From assembly GCF_030253575.1 (NCBI RefSeq), contig NC_080557.1:15352001-15416000 (forward strand): a stretch of DNA of 64,000 nt, read 5' to 3'. Within the stretch, counting starts at the first letter, position 1. Each line of letters opens with the position of its first letter. Made by a program: the position numbers and the translations under genes. The notes beneath the pieces are model-generated. The model was not told where the DNA came from. It made no database searches and saw only the letters and a list, made by a program, of their open reading frames with translations. Below are positions 35,979-47,129 of this stretch, piece after piece. The DNA is from Rhododendron vialii (taxonomy: Eukaryota; Streptophyta; Magnoliopsida; Ericales; Ericaceae).

Positions 35979-37640
35979 AATCTGCCCCTCCCGACTTAGG
36001 TGGGGGGGTTCAACCAACCCCGCTTGGTAACAACAAAAGACATGCTTCTCCTTGGGCAAAGATTTAGTCAACATATCGGAACCATTCTTGTCCGTATGGA
36101 TTTTCTCAACCTGCAACAATTTTTCATCCAACGCCTCACAAATCCAATGATAACGCACATCAATGTGTTTTAACCGTGAATGAAAAGTTGGGTTCTTGCT
36201 CAAATGAATAGCACTTTGATTGTCACAATTGAGAACATACCTTTCTTGTTCAAAGCCCAATTCTTGAAAAAGCTTTTTCACCCATAGCAAATCTTTGGAG
36301 CCCTCTGCTACTGCAATGTACTCGGCCTCAGTGGTAGATAATACAACACATTTCTGCAACTTGGACTGCCAAGATACGGCTCCCCCTGAATAAGTCAGCA
36401 AGTAGCCCGAAGTGGATTTTCTAGAGTCAATATCTCCCGCCATATCGGCATCCGTATAGCCTTTAAGCAAAGGCTTACCATTTCCAAAACATAAACACAT
36501 TTTGGAAGTACCGCGGAGATAACGCAAAATCCATTTCACTGCAGCCCAATGATCATTTCCCGGATTAGATAGAAATCGACTTACCACACCAACCGCATAG
36601 GCAATGTCGGGCCTAGTACATACCATTGCATACATCAACGAGCCAACCGCCGATGCATATGGAACATTCTTCATTTCAATTTTTTTCTTCTCACTTGCCG
36701 GACTTTGCTTGGAGCTAAGTTTGAAATGATTAGCAAGCGGAGTGTCAACCGGTTTAGCCTTACTCATGTTAAACCTTTCAAGCACCTTTTCAATGTACCT
36801 TTCTTGTGATAGCCAAAGCTTGTCATTCTTCCTATCACGGGTGATCTTCATGCCAAGAATTTGCTTTGCAGGACCCAAATCCTTCATAGCAAAGGATTTG
36901 CCAAGTTCATTTTTCAACCCCTCAATTTTTCCCGCATCGTGGCCAATGATCAACATATCGTCCACATAGAGCAATAAAATGATGAAGTCATCATCGGAGA
37001 ATTTCTTCATAAACACACAATGATCCGAAGAAGTCCTGTTATACCCATGTTCAACCATGAACGAATCAAACTTCTTGTACCATTGTCGTGGCGCTTGCTT
37101 TAGCCCATACAAGCTCTTCTTTAGTTTACAAACTAAATTCTCCTTGCCTTTGACTTTGAACCCCTCCGGTTGTTCCATGTAAATTTCTTCCTCCAAATCA
37201 CCATGAAGGCAAGCAGTCTTTACATCAAGCTGCTCAATCTCAAGATTCAAGCTAGCGGCCAACCCAAGAACAACTCGTATAGACGGCATCTTCACCACCG
37301 GTGAGAAAATTTCTTCAAAGTCAATGCCTTTTTTCTGGCCAAAACCCTTCACAACCAACCTTGCCTTGTACCGTGGCTGTGAGCTTTTCTCTTCAGTCTT
37401 CAAGCGATACACCCACTTGTTTTTAAGAGCTCTCTTACCGTTAGGTAATTTCACCAAGTCATAAGTGTGGTTCTCATGTAAGGATTTCAACTCTTCTTGC
37501 ATGGGTTTCATCCACTCCCCCATATGCTTGTGAATTAGAGCTTTTTCGTAGCACTCAGGTTCTCCACAATCTGTAAGCATCACATACTCATCAACAGGAT
37601 ACCTTTTTGAAGGTTGTCTTTCTCTAGTTGACCTTCTCAA
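35958..37640 (-). pseudogene. Copia pol: reverse transcriptase and RNase H
   Basis: This 560-residue frame has RVT_2 motifs (KARLVVKGFGQKKGIDF, LDVKTACLHGDLEEEIYM, YGLKQAPRQWY, catalytic YVDDM) followed by copia RNase H (TDADMAGD, STTEAEYIA, HIDVRYHWI, DMLTKSLP). The frame differs from that of the integrase (37793-38737), so a frameshift or stop lies between about 37640 and 37790, including taa near 37680. The RT part itself is intact and could in principle be made only by readthrough. Confidence 0.9.
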
Positions 37641-37792
37641 CTGTTCTTCTTCAGGTGGTTCGCAAAGAACTTGTTCTTATTGCACTTCTTGTTTTGTTTC
37701 CTCAGCTGCAGGAGTATCTTCAACATCATCATCATTTTGTACATCTCCCCCGTAATCATCATGCACCATGGGTGGAGGAATCGGATCAAGAT

Positions 37793-38737
37793 TCATTGGG
37801 TACTCATGTGATGGTGTTGGTTCTCATTTTTGTCCAAATCTTCAATGGTTTGATCCTCAAAGAAGACGACATTATTGCTTCTCACAAGTTTTCTGTCAAC
37901 TGGATCCCACAGTCTGTAATCGAACTCTTCATCACCATATCCCAGAAAAATACATTGCTTTGTCTTGCCATCAAGCTTTGACCTTTCATCTTTCGAAACA
38001 TGCACAAATGCCCTGCACCCAAACACCCTCAAATGCCCATAGGAAACTTCCTTTCGTGACCAAAACCTTTCCGGCACATCACCATTCAGTGGAGCTGAAG
38101 GAGAAAGATTGATTAGAGCAACTGCTGTCTTCATTGCCTCACCCCAAAAGGATTTAGGCAGCTTTGCATGTGAGAGCATACATCTCACTCTTTCCACAAT
38201 TGTTCTATTCATTCTTTCTGCCACGCCATTTTGTCGAGGTGTCTTGGGAACGGTTCTTTCATGCTTGATGCCATTTTCCATGCAATATCGGTGAAACGGG
38301 CCTTTGTATTCACCCCCATTATCATTTCGGATACATTTCAAAGTCCTTCCGGTTTCCCTTTCAGCATTCACCTGAAAAAGTTTAAATGCTTCCAACACAG
38401 CATCTTTAGTTTTCAAAGCATAAGCCCAAACTTTTCTAGAATGATCATCAATGAAAGTAACAAAGTAACGTGCACCACTATGTGTTCTAACTTTCATTGG
38501 ACTGCAAACATCAGAGTGTACCAAATCTAGAACATTAGGCTTTCTAGATGCAAGAGTTCTATTGAATGCAACTCTATGTTGTTTACCGGCTAAGCAATGA
38601 ACACAATGCTTTAAACATGTATCTTTCACCTCCGGAAGGAGTGCTTTCCGGGCTAGAATTTGCATTCCTTTCTCGCTCATGTGACCGAGCCGCTTGTGCC
38701 ATAGCTCGGTGGAGGCTTCATCTTCAATTGCATTCAC
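37793..38737 (-). pseudogene. Copia pol: integrase
   Basis: The pre-integrase zinc finger (WHKRLGHMS ... CVHCLAGK) is followed by the DDE core (VHSDVC, FIDDHSRKVW, NDNGGEY, TPRQNGVAERMNRT), then a copia C-terminal region (GYGDEEFDYRLWDP). It lies one frame away from both gag-protease and RT, so it is separated by frameshifts. Confidence 0.9.
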
Positions 38738-38748
38738 CTCCCCTTTGC

Positions 38749-40012
38749 TTAGCTTAGATTAGATTGCATCAAATAAATAGTAGAACTCTTCTTTCCTCTA
38801 GCAACAACCAAAGAACCCTTGGAAAGCTTCCATTTTCCATCACCAAATTGATTCTTGTACCCCTCATCATCAAGCTTGCCGGCGGAGATCAAATTGAGCC
38901 GAATATCGGGAACATGTCGAACATCCTTGAGCACAAGTTTACAACCCGTGTTGGCCTCTAAGCAAACATCTCCCATCCCCACAATCTTGGACACACCTTA
39001 ATTACCCATCCGGACATGGCCAAAGTCTCCATGTGTATAAGATGCGAAAAAGTCCATTTGCGAAGTAACATGGAAGGAAGCACCGGAGTCAATCACCCAA
39101 CTCAAGTCTTGCCCCGTGAGCCTAACAAAACCATCATTGCAAACAATGATAACTTCTCCATCAGAGGCAACTGCGGCTGTATCTTTTGTACCACTACTTT
39201 CACCACCTTTCCCTTTCTTTAGCTCCTTTTGAAGTATTCGACACTCCTTTCTCATATGCCCCATTTTATGACAATGGAAGCATTCGATTTCACTCCTTGG
39301 CTTAGATGTTCCTTTTGACTTGCTTCTTGATTTGTCTTTGGACTTGTTACGGTCACCATGAGAGTTTCTAGTTCTGCTCCTGCCCCTATTCTGAACAATA
39401 AGAGCCTCAGTGTCAACCGAAGTACCTTGCTCTTTTCTTCTTGCCTCTTCATTGAACATGCCATCTTTCACCATGTCCATGGTTACCATTCCACTTGGAG
39501 CCGAATTGCTGATTGTCACAACCAGCGTTTCCCAACTATCAGGCAAAGAGCTCAACAACAACAGTGCTTGCAACTCCTCATCTAGCACTAGTTTCATCGT
39601 AGTCAACTGGTTTATCAACCATTGGAAGTCACTCATGTGCTCCGCAACACTACGGCCATCTTAATTTGTACTTCAAATTAACAAGCCTTCGAATCAAAGA
39701 AGCTTTGTTTTGTGTTGTTTTCCTCTCATACATAGCCTCAAGTTTCGTCCACAACTCATACGCATTGGTTTGAGCCACATGATGAAACACGCTTTGATCA
39801 ACCCAAGTACGAATTAAGGCAATGGCTTTTCTATTCATTATCTTCCAATCCTCATCACTTGTACCCTGCGGTTTCTTTGTATCACCATTGATCGGCAAAT
39901 ACAAGTCCTTAGTGTAAAGGACATCCTCCATTCGTGGTTTCCATATCGAGTAATTAGCGGAAGTCAATTTAATCATAGCCCCCGAATTTTCCTCCATTCT
40001 AAATTTACACAA
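38749..40012 (-). pseudogene. Copia gag and protease
   Basis: The gag N-terminus (39650-40012) carries SANYSIWKPRMEDVLY. After a frame change it continues at 38998-39636 with LLSSLPDSWETLV, a basic region, the zinc knuckle CFHCHKMGHMRKEC and the protease active site WVIDSGASFHVT. A stop near 38996 separates the protease C-terminal part (38749-38994; VGMGDVCLE, LKDVRHVPDIRLNLIS). Gag packages the element RNA and the protease would process the polyprotein. At least one frameshift and one stop make this inactive. Confidence 0.9.
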
Positions 40013-40040
40013 GATTCAGACGAGCACACTCCCAAACCAG

Positions 40041-40054
40041 AAGCTTTGATACCA
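40041..40054 (-). other. Copia primer-binding site
   Basis: The minus strand reads tggtatcaaagctt, two bases after the 5' LTR. This is complementary to initiator tRNA-Met, as in TNT1-like elements. Confidence 0.85.
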
Positions 40055-40056
40055 CT

Positions 40057-40777
40057 TGTTGAGAAAAACTACCCAAAACACTATGAATATTTTTCCCTCC
40101 TTGTGCAAATAGAGAATAGGCTAAATTATCGCAACTAGAATAACCAACAACAACAAGCAATCTAGGAGCCGAAAGTAAAATAAGCAAGAATAATCAAACC
40201 ACGAGACACTGGAATTTTTACGTGGTTCCCCCTAAATTAGAGGTACGTCCACGGGAGTATAATCGCTACCAAATCTTCCACTAATGATAATGGGGTAACA
40301 AGAGTTCTTCCTTAGCAAGCTACTAGAGGCATACAAACATCACCCTAAGGTGGATTTCAACAAAAACAACAAAGAGTACAAGTTTAGGTCTCACCAAGTG
40401 GATTTCCCAAACTCCTAGAACCCGAGAGAACCTTGCCAATCTGCTGCGATCAGTGCGTAGAGCTCGTCAAACTATGGAACATACTGAAAACCCATCAAAA
40501 TCGGAGCAGCAACAGTGGTCCGATCTTGGCTTGAACTAAGAAGCAAAACCCTCACTTTTCTTGGCAGCTCTCTGGAACTCTCTGGAACTCTCTGTTACTC
40601 TCGAAACCAGCATCAGTCAAATGAGACAAGTCTCCTAACTTACTTTTGTAATCCCACGGTGGAAATTACAAGTTCTCCCTTTGTCATTCAAAGAATAACA
40701 AGATAACCCCATAACATTTTGGACTTAATTAATAAGCCCCCTTGTGGACCCGCCAACTAGGAGGGACCCACCCAACA
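40057..40777 (-). repeat. 5' LTR of the copia element
   Basis: It is a 721-bp LTR. It differs from the 3' LTR by scattered substitutions and a small duplicated ctctggaact unit near 40571. It would hold the promoter on the minus strand. Confidence 0.93.
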
Positions 40778-41179
40778 ATGCCTTTCTACCATCAATGACA
40801 TGTGTTACGTACACCACCCATGAATTACAAGTTTGAATTCTAAAATATTTAATGCGGCCAGGAGCAGACTTCCCATGGGTTATGGGGATCACGTGCCCCC
40901 ACTCTATCACCCTTTTTTTTTTAACTCAACTCTAGTTCAATTTAAGACTGAATGCAGTTCGTACATATTTAGATCACTTCTCGATGATCCAAGCCGTTCA
41001 TATTTCAGCGATTGTCAAATAATTCATCCACTGTGACACTCCGCTTTCCGGTGGCCGGCGGTACTGCAGGAAGCAGGCTCCATCCGGACGGGAGGGGGCA
41101 AGTTATGGTTTATAAGGAAAGATCTCTTCTACTTGTACAAGGCCTTTTAAAACCGTGAGGACGGGCCAAAGCGCATAGA

Positions 41180-41255
41180 AACTTCACAGTTAATCGTGCT
41201 CATCCTGGGGTAATCCAGGGATGGGTGACCTACTGGGAAGTCTATAGGCTTTGGG
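41180..41255 (+). ncRNA. 5S-rRNA-like sequence in left Cassandra LTR
   Basis: Runs from acttcacagttaatcgtgct to the gatgggtgacctactgggaag block, matching the 5S A-box, intermediate element and C-box region with a few changes. In Cassandra these boxes can recruit Pol III. It is not a 5S gene. Confidence 0.8.
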
Positions 41256-41569
41256 CGTCTAAAGCGGACAATATTGTACAAAGATGGAGCAGGTCGTTAC
41301 AAATGGTATCAGAGCCCCGCCCTGGGCAAAGTGGTGAGTAGGATGCGCTCTGCTACCACGGACCCCAGGGGAGGTTGCTGGACTTGTGCAACGAGGACGT
41401 TACATCCCTAAGGGGGGTAGATTGTGACACCCCGCTTTCGGTGGCCGACGGTACTGCAGGAAGCAGGCTCCGTCCGGACAGGAGGGGGCAAGTCATGGTT
41501 TATAAAGAAAGATCTCTCCTACTTGTACTAGGCCTTTTAAAGCCGTGAGGACGAGCCAAAGCGCATAGG

Positions 41570-41645
41570 AACTTCACAGTTAAGCGTGCTCATCCTGGGG
41601 TAGTCCAGGGATGGGTGACCTCCTGGGAAGTCTATGGGCTTTGAG
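41570..41645 (+). ncRNA. 5S-rRNA-like sequence in right Cassandra LTR
   Basis: Here the boxes are closer to true 5S rRNA (cagttaagcgtgctc and gatgggtgacctcctgggaa) than in the left LTR, where two positions have changed. Confidence 0.8.
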
Positions 41646-42125
41646 CGTCTAAAGCGGACAATATTGTACAAAGATGGAGCGGGTCGTTACATCCACACAA
41701 AAATTTCAGTTGATCAGATACCTGTAACTACTTTATAAGAATTTTTTTTCAAAAAGTGGTCAGACTATTTTTTTAGAATAGTAGAATATAAGTATGGTAA
41801 AAGTACAAGGAGACCTCCTCAACTATCAATATTTTTTCATGGAGACCCCATAATATTTAAAATTTCCATATAGACCCCCTCAACTGTATGAAATAAAAAA
41901 TTGGCTAACTATATTAACGGAATAAGAAAAAATAATGATTCTATCCCTTAAAAATCGCCCACACTGACCCCCTCATATATACAAAAATGTCTATGCTAAC
42001 CCCTTCATCTTGACACTCTTTTTAACAGAACAGTGCTAATTGGTTAACAATTATAATTGAGGGGGTCTGTATGGTCGATTTTAACTATTATGGTGTTTCC
42101 GTGAGAAAAAAGTGGTAGTTGAGGG

Positions 42126-42704
42126 TAGGGGTGTTCAAGAAAATCACCCAAACAATAAAATCGGTTCAATCCAGACCGAATTATCCTATTTGGTCAGGTT
42201 CTGCGGTTCCACGGTTAGGTTATGGTTCCAAAAAATAAGAACCTTTAATTTTGGTTCGGTTACTGGTTTTCAATTAATGAACCGTGATTAGAACCTAACT
42301 GGACTATTTAAAACTAAGATAAATATAGATATACATATGTGTGTGTAATTAAATATGTATTTGAATTTGATAGGTTAATCTTTTCCTTGCTAAACTTAAT
42401 TTATTTAGAGATAAAATTTCATTTATTAGGAAAGCTTTTATTTTCTTCCTTCTTTTCCTATTCCAGCGGATTATCTTCTTATTTCTTTAATTTTATGAGT
42501 TCATATTTTGTGAATAAGTGTTTGGATGCTTATTGGATAGAACCAGAACCGAACCAAAACTAGACCGGTCTTGTAGTTTGGTTCTGGTTAGATTCCATGC
42601 ATATATTGGTTAGGTTCTGGTCCCCAATTTTCTAGTACAATTTGAAATGGTCCGGTTACTGATTTTCTAGATAACCGGACCAATTCGGACCACGTACACC
42701 CCTA
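42126..42704. mobile_element. hAT element upstream of ORS-B only
   Basis: It is 579 bp with ends taggggtgt and acacccccta-like sequence, flanked by a perfect 8-bp TSD, gttgaggg (42118-42125 and 42705-42712). The ORS-A segment has the empty site with one gttgaggg near 10946, which proves insertion after duplication. Subterminal ggttc/gaacc strings are frequent. It lies about 0.6 kb upstream of the ORS-B ATG. Confidence 0.93.
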
Positions 42705-42783
42705 GTTGAGGGGGTCTCCGTGAACTTTAATCTATAAGTATCTCGGTGATGCCACCCGTGAAAATAAGTGCTTTTACAATATA

Positions 42784-43002
42784 CTCCTTCCGTCCTAAAT
42801 TCTTGGTCCTCTCAAGAAATTGGTTATATCTTTTAATTTATAAAAAAAAATTTATATCAAATATAAATCATGTTTGATAGATCTCACTTAATTCTATTAA
42901 ACAAAGCTTTCGAAATCACAAAAAAACATTATTGATTGTGACATATAAATAACTGAGTGACACAAAAAGTGAAAAATGACCAAGAATTCGGGACAGAGGA
43001 AG
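42784..43002. mobile_element. Stowaway-like MITE (copy of 11026-11250)
   Basis: TA (42782-42783 and 43003-43004) flanks ctccttccgtcc and a degenerate ggacagaggaag end. It is in the same position as in ORS-A. Confidence 0.75.
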
Positions 43003-43174
43003 TAAGTATTTTTAGAAATATCCTGGGTCCGCCACTGTTTATGCCATGTACGTGAAAAACGTTGTATATGAGTCATGAGACCTCTGTGTCAGACAACCCC
43101 GTGAAATCACACGTTGAATCTAAAATAACTAATGCCATTACGAAGGTGAACAACAATCTGCCCTTGGGTTTATG

Positions 43175-43182
43175 TATATAAA
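43175..43182 (+). promoter_or_regulatory. TATA box of ORS-B
   Basis: The tatataaa lies about 90 bp before the ATG, in a block conserved with ORS-A. Confidence 0.75.
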
Positions 43183-43271
43183 GAGAGCTAGGCTTAGAGA
43201 ATATGTAACTCCATCGCCACCATCTCCACTTCTTTGTTGTGATCAGTTAATAAGTGGAGAGTAGGGTAAAA

Positions 43272-45618
43272 ATGGCTTTGGAGAACCACAAAGAGAATGT
43301 GAAGGGACGAGCTCAGATTCTGGCGATTGGCACAGCAAATCCGAAGAATTGCTTCCGTCAAGCTGACTATCCGGATTATTACTTCCGCATTACCAAAAGC
43401 GACCACTTGATCGACTTAAAAGCTAAGTTCAAGCGCATGTGTAAGTATATACTTCCTCTGTTCCGATTTAATAGTCCCTCGTTATTTTTTTTTTGTTGTT
43501 GATTATTTGAAATTTCTCGTTAAACTTTCGAGAAAGGCATGCGTCAATTGCATGTCCTGAATTCTGAGTGAAAAACTGAAAAATTGGATCGAGTACTTGA
43601 ATTTGTCTGATTGAACTGTTTTGTTTCAAGAACCTCTCATAAAACTATTTTGAAATTACTCAACGCCTTGAAATTATTTGCGTGGGATTCCAGAGTGGAC
43701 CCCACACACTGCACTATCTGTGCACGAACCATCGGTACCTGTAGAATTTTCAAAAAGTTATTTGGCAACAACTTTATTGCTACAACCCATGTTTGGCATA
43801 TTTCCGTTTTTCCTTCAGAACTTTGTTAACCGACCTTTTCTCTCTCGGGCTATGTTTGGCATATGATTGTCAAGGGTTTGGGTGTCAATATAATTGGGAT
43901 GCATTCTCCTTGTTGTGATGCCTTTTTGTCACAATTCTTTTAATCTTTGTAACAATTTCAAAGATTAATAAAATTATTTTTTGCCTTTCAAAAAAGAAAA
44001 ATTGCTACAACCAATGTAGGTACTTGGTAAATCTTTGTTAAGATAAATGATACTCATAAATAAATGTTTTTCTTTCAGTTCAGTTTTTCCTACATGCGTA
44101 ATTAGGATAGCACAAGAGAACTATACTTCGTCTCTGAAATTTTTTTAGTGATGTTTTCCTATATTTGACGTAAAAATTATAAGGTCCAATTTCATAGGTA
44201 TGCCTGGGACTTGCAATTAACACACTGGCCCTCTTACCCACCCAACCTAGCCCTTTTTTTTTAGGATTTGAGATGTGTATTTTGGCTCATCGGGTTGAAT
44301 TAGATTGAGTTTTTAAGCATTAGCTAACCGGATGGACTTGAAAATATCTCTTAAAAAATGCATGGAATCAAGCTTGGATAATCCAAACATCGAAACCGAC
44401 ACTGTCCAGGGCTCTGAGAGGGTACCAAGTGAAATTTTGAACTTTTAAGAAAAATAACCCATACTATAATTGCAAGTGCGGCGATTTACTTACTATACCT
44501 TATTGGTGCATGGTTCACGTACGCATGCAGGTGAAAAGTCAATGATTGAAAAAAGGTACATGCACGTGAACGAGGAGATACTGGAGCAAAATCCAAGCAT
44601 GAATCATGGTGGGGAGAAGATGGTCTCATCTCTTGATGTTCGTCTGGACATGGAAATAATGGAAATACCAAAACTTGGTGCCGAAGCAGCAACAAAGGCC
44701 ATGGATGAGTGGGGCCAGCCAAAATCAAGAATCACCCACCTCGTTTTTCATTCAACCTTGGGCACAGTAATGCCAGGGGTGGACTACGAGCTCATCAAAC
44801 TCCTTGGCCTCAATCCTTCTGTGAAGAGGTTCATGTTGTACCACTTGGGTTGCTACGGCGGCGGCACCGTCCTCCGCCTCGCCAAGGATCTGGCCGAGAA
44901 CAACCCCGGGTCGCGCGTCCTCGTTGTCTGCTGCGAAATCATGCCCAGCGCTTTCCACGGGCCGCCTTCTTTGCAGCACGCCCATTTGGATATTCTCACG
45001 GGGCACGCGATATTTGGTGACGGCGCTGGAGCTGTCATCGTCGGCTGCGTGGATCCTTCTGGTGGTACTAATGGGGTCGTTGAACGCGGCGTTAGACGTT
45101 ACGAGCAACCTCTGTTCGAGATCCATTCTGCTTATCAAACAGTACTACCTGATTCCGAGGACGCAGTCGGAGGACGTCTGCGTGAGGCTGGACTTATTTA
45201 TTACTTGTCCAAGAGGCTGTCTAATGTTGTTTCGAGCAACATCGATGAGTGCTGCTTGGTTGAAGCACTTGGTTCTGCTATTAATAACAACAACAACAAC
45301 AACGATATCTACGAGGATTGGAACTCGTTGTTTTGGATAGTTCATCCCGCCGGGAGGCCAATTCTGGACAAAATCGACGCGAAACTGGGACTGAACAAGG
45401 AAAAGCTGAGGGCGAGCAGGAATGTGCTGAGGGATTACGGAAACATGTGGAGTTCAAGCGTGCTGTTTGTTTTGGATGAGATGAGGAAAGGGTCGATCGC
45501 GCAACGAAAGACTACTACCGGCGAGGGATTCGAGTGGGGCGTTCTCCTCGGGTTTGGACCCGGTGTCACTGTCGAGACTGTTGTGTTGCGTAGCGTCCCT
45601 ACGACCAAACTTAAATAG
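43272..45618 (+). CDS. ORS: Type III polyketide synthase, orcinol-synthase-like (ORS-B)
   Basis: Exon 1 is 43272-43440 and exon 2 is 44531-45618, giving 418 residues. The intron (gtaagt ... gcag) splits the Cys codon of KRMCEKS, the conserved CHS-family position. The triad is present: Cys in HLGCYGGG, His in [10 protein letters not shown], Asn in YGNMW; the FGPGVT loop is intact. By alignment to chalcone synthase, Thr194 and Thr197 read Met and Ala (EIMPSAFHG), Ser133 reads Leu and Ser338 reads Trp, so this is not a chalcone synthase. I recall this sequence type from Rhododendron orcinol synthase, which condenses acetyl-CoA with malonyl-CoA to orcinol or orsellinic acid; the symbol is unverified. 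It is longer than the usual 390 residues, partly from a seven-Asn run encoded by AAC repeats. It is the only intact ORS copy in the window. Confidence 0.92.
43789..44000 (+). mobile_element. LINE tail inserted in the ORS-B intron
   Basis: A 212-bp 5'-truncated LINE end (ggcatatgattgtcaaggg ... gattaataaaattat ... A-rich) is flanked by a perfect 12-bp TSD, attgctacaacc (43777-43788 and 44001-44012). Splice sites are untouched. It is related to the tails at 16100-16630 and 49190-49318. Confidence 0.92.
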
Positions 45619-46751
45619 ATATGCGTGCGCTCTCGTTAAATGATGTCTTTTTCTCGAAGAAAAGAAGTCGATTCCTATGCCGGCCGGTACCGGTATCAAA
45701 GTTTGGCACTTTAAGCTCATCTTCAGACGTGAATATGTCTAAATAAACCTGCGTTCGTCAAATAGCATGCCCCAGTACTGGTGGGGACTTGTCGTTGTAT
45801 TTTCCAAATTTGATTTGTAAACAATCGTGCATGAATATGGTGTAGCACTTTCTTATTATTATTTATGATTCAGAGCTTTATTTACAAAATTCTGTACATG
45901 ACAAAAACTGTTGGAGAAAAGCTAAATGTGCTCTATGAAAGTACGTAAAATCCTAGGGTATCTTATGTATGAAAGTGCCTAAAATCCTAAAGTACTCTGT
46001 GAAAGTGTCTAAATCACTAAAAGACTATAATAAGAAAGTGCGTCCTAAAACCTTACGAAAATGCATAAATATATTTTGGCCTTATGACTAAATAACTCAA
46101 AAATTGAAGGACCTCCACTAAAAATTACTTTATTGGCGTCCTAAATAAAAACTATTTTACTATCCTTATGACTAATTTTCCCTTCAAAAGTTCAATTTGG
46201 GGGTTGGGTTAGGTTAGGTTAGGTTAAAATTTTCTGTGGCTGTGATTGAGTGTGACTATGTATGTTTGTGGGCTTTTGAGTTTTGATGTGTAGGAAAGAG
46301 AGAGAGATCTAGAGAGAGAGAGAGTGAGTGAGCAAAGAGAGGAGGAGAGAAACCGGAAACCCGCCACCTCCAATGTCAATGAGATGAGTGTAAAGAGATA
46401 AATATTGAGACGTGCGTGTCTGTATTTTTTTTTCAGAAAATCAATGCAATGGAGATGTGAGTTTGGCTGTGCGAATCTCTCTATTTTTCCTATCAGAAAC
46501 AAAGTAATTGACAGCTTTGTTTGCACAATTTTTCATCTTTCTTCTCCTTCATGTTCACTCGGCTCACACTGTTGCGAAAGCATGGTTTCTTATGGGCCCA
46601 AATCGCATCGTTGGAGGCCAGGATTGAGGTGTCTATATCATCGTCGTCGTTTCCCTGAGATCCGCCCTTAGATTTTACAAATCAGTTTTGGGCACATCTT
46701 CAAGATGGTCTGCTCGTCTCGCTAGACGCCCCAAACGGTGTAATTTAAGCA

Positions 46752-47040
46752 TTTTCAAATTCAAGTTTTTTCGCCTAAGGGCGATAATTCAAATTCAAGC
46801 TTTCTCACCTAAGGGTGATTATCCTAAGGGACAAATTTCAAATTCAAGCTTTTTCGCCTTAAGGGCAATAATTCAAATTCAAGCTTTTTCACCTAAGGGC
46901 GGTAATTCAAACCAAGGGTTCGCTCCATTTTCAAATTCAAACTCAAGAGTTTGTCCCATTTTTTAAATTCAAACACAAAGGTTCGCCCCGTTTCAAAATT
47001 CGAACTCAAGGTTTCGCCCCGTTTCAAAATTCAAACTCTA
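46752..47040. repeat. Degenerate tandem array (ttcaagctttttcgcctaag)
   Basis: Units built on aaattcaagctttttcgcc and taagggcgataattc recur with varying length. They then grade into a related series with aattcaaactcaag and ggttcgccccgttt. It resembles a small decayed satellite. Origin unknown. Confidence 0.75.
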
Positions 47041-47129
47041 TCCGCTCATTTTGTTCCAAATCCACAATATTTCAGCCAAGAAAATTGTTGAGAATTCAAT
47101 TGTCGAGGATTTAACGGTTGGGAATTTAG

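Larger units (their letters stand above)
35268..40777 (-). mobile_element. TNT1-like (Tork) copia retrotransposon, complete structure
   Basis: The element is 5510 bp with LTRs 35268-35978 and 40057-40777 (tgttg...caaca). A 5-bp TSD, atgcc, lies at 35263-35267 and 40778-40782. It is transcribed from the right LTR on the minus strand. The primer-binding site (minus-strand tggtatcaaagctt) is at 40041-40054, and a purine tract adjoins the left LTR. Domain order is gag, protease, integrase, RT, RNase H, which is copia order. The LTRs differ at only a few percent of positions by eye, so the insertion is young, but internal stops and frameshifts disable it. Confidence 0.95.
41032..41691. mobile_element. 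Cassandra TRIM retrotransposon
   Basis: Two direct terminal repeats (41032-41301 and 41423-41691; tgtgacac ... ggtcgttaca) flank a 121-bp internal region. That region opens with the primer-binding site atggtatcagagcc and closes with the purine tract aaggggggtagat. The 5-bp TSD tccac (41027-41031 and 41692-41696) is perfect. Both LTRs contain a 5S-rRNA-like segment (cagttaagcgtgctc, gggatgggtgacctcctggg), the hallmark of Cassandra. It encodes no protein and would depend on other elements for movement. Confidence 0.95.
41915..46592 (+). repeat. Segmental duplicate carrying ORS-B
   Basis: This is collinear with 10742-15480, apart from element insertions and deletions unique to each copy. Confidence 0.88.

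Noticed and set aside
41180..41645. Possible genuine 5S rRNA genes
   Set aside because: The 5S-like parts are incomplete and lie in LTRs with a primer site and TSD, so they belong to Cassandra.
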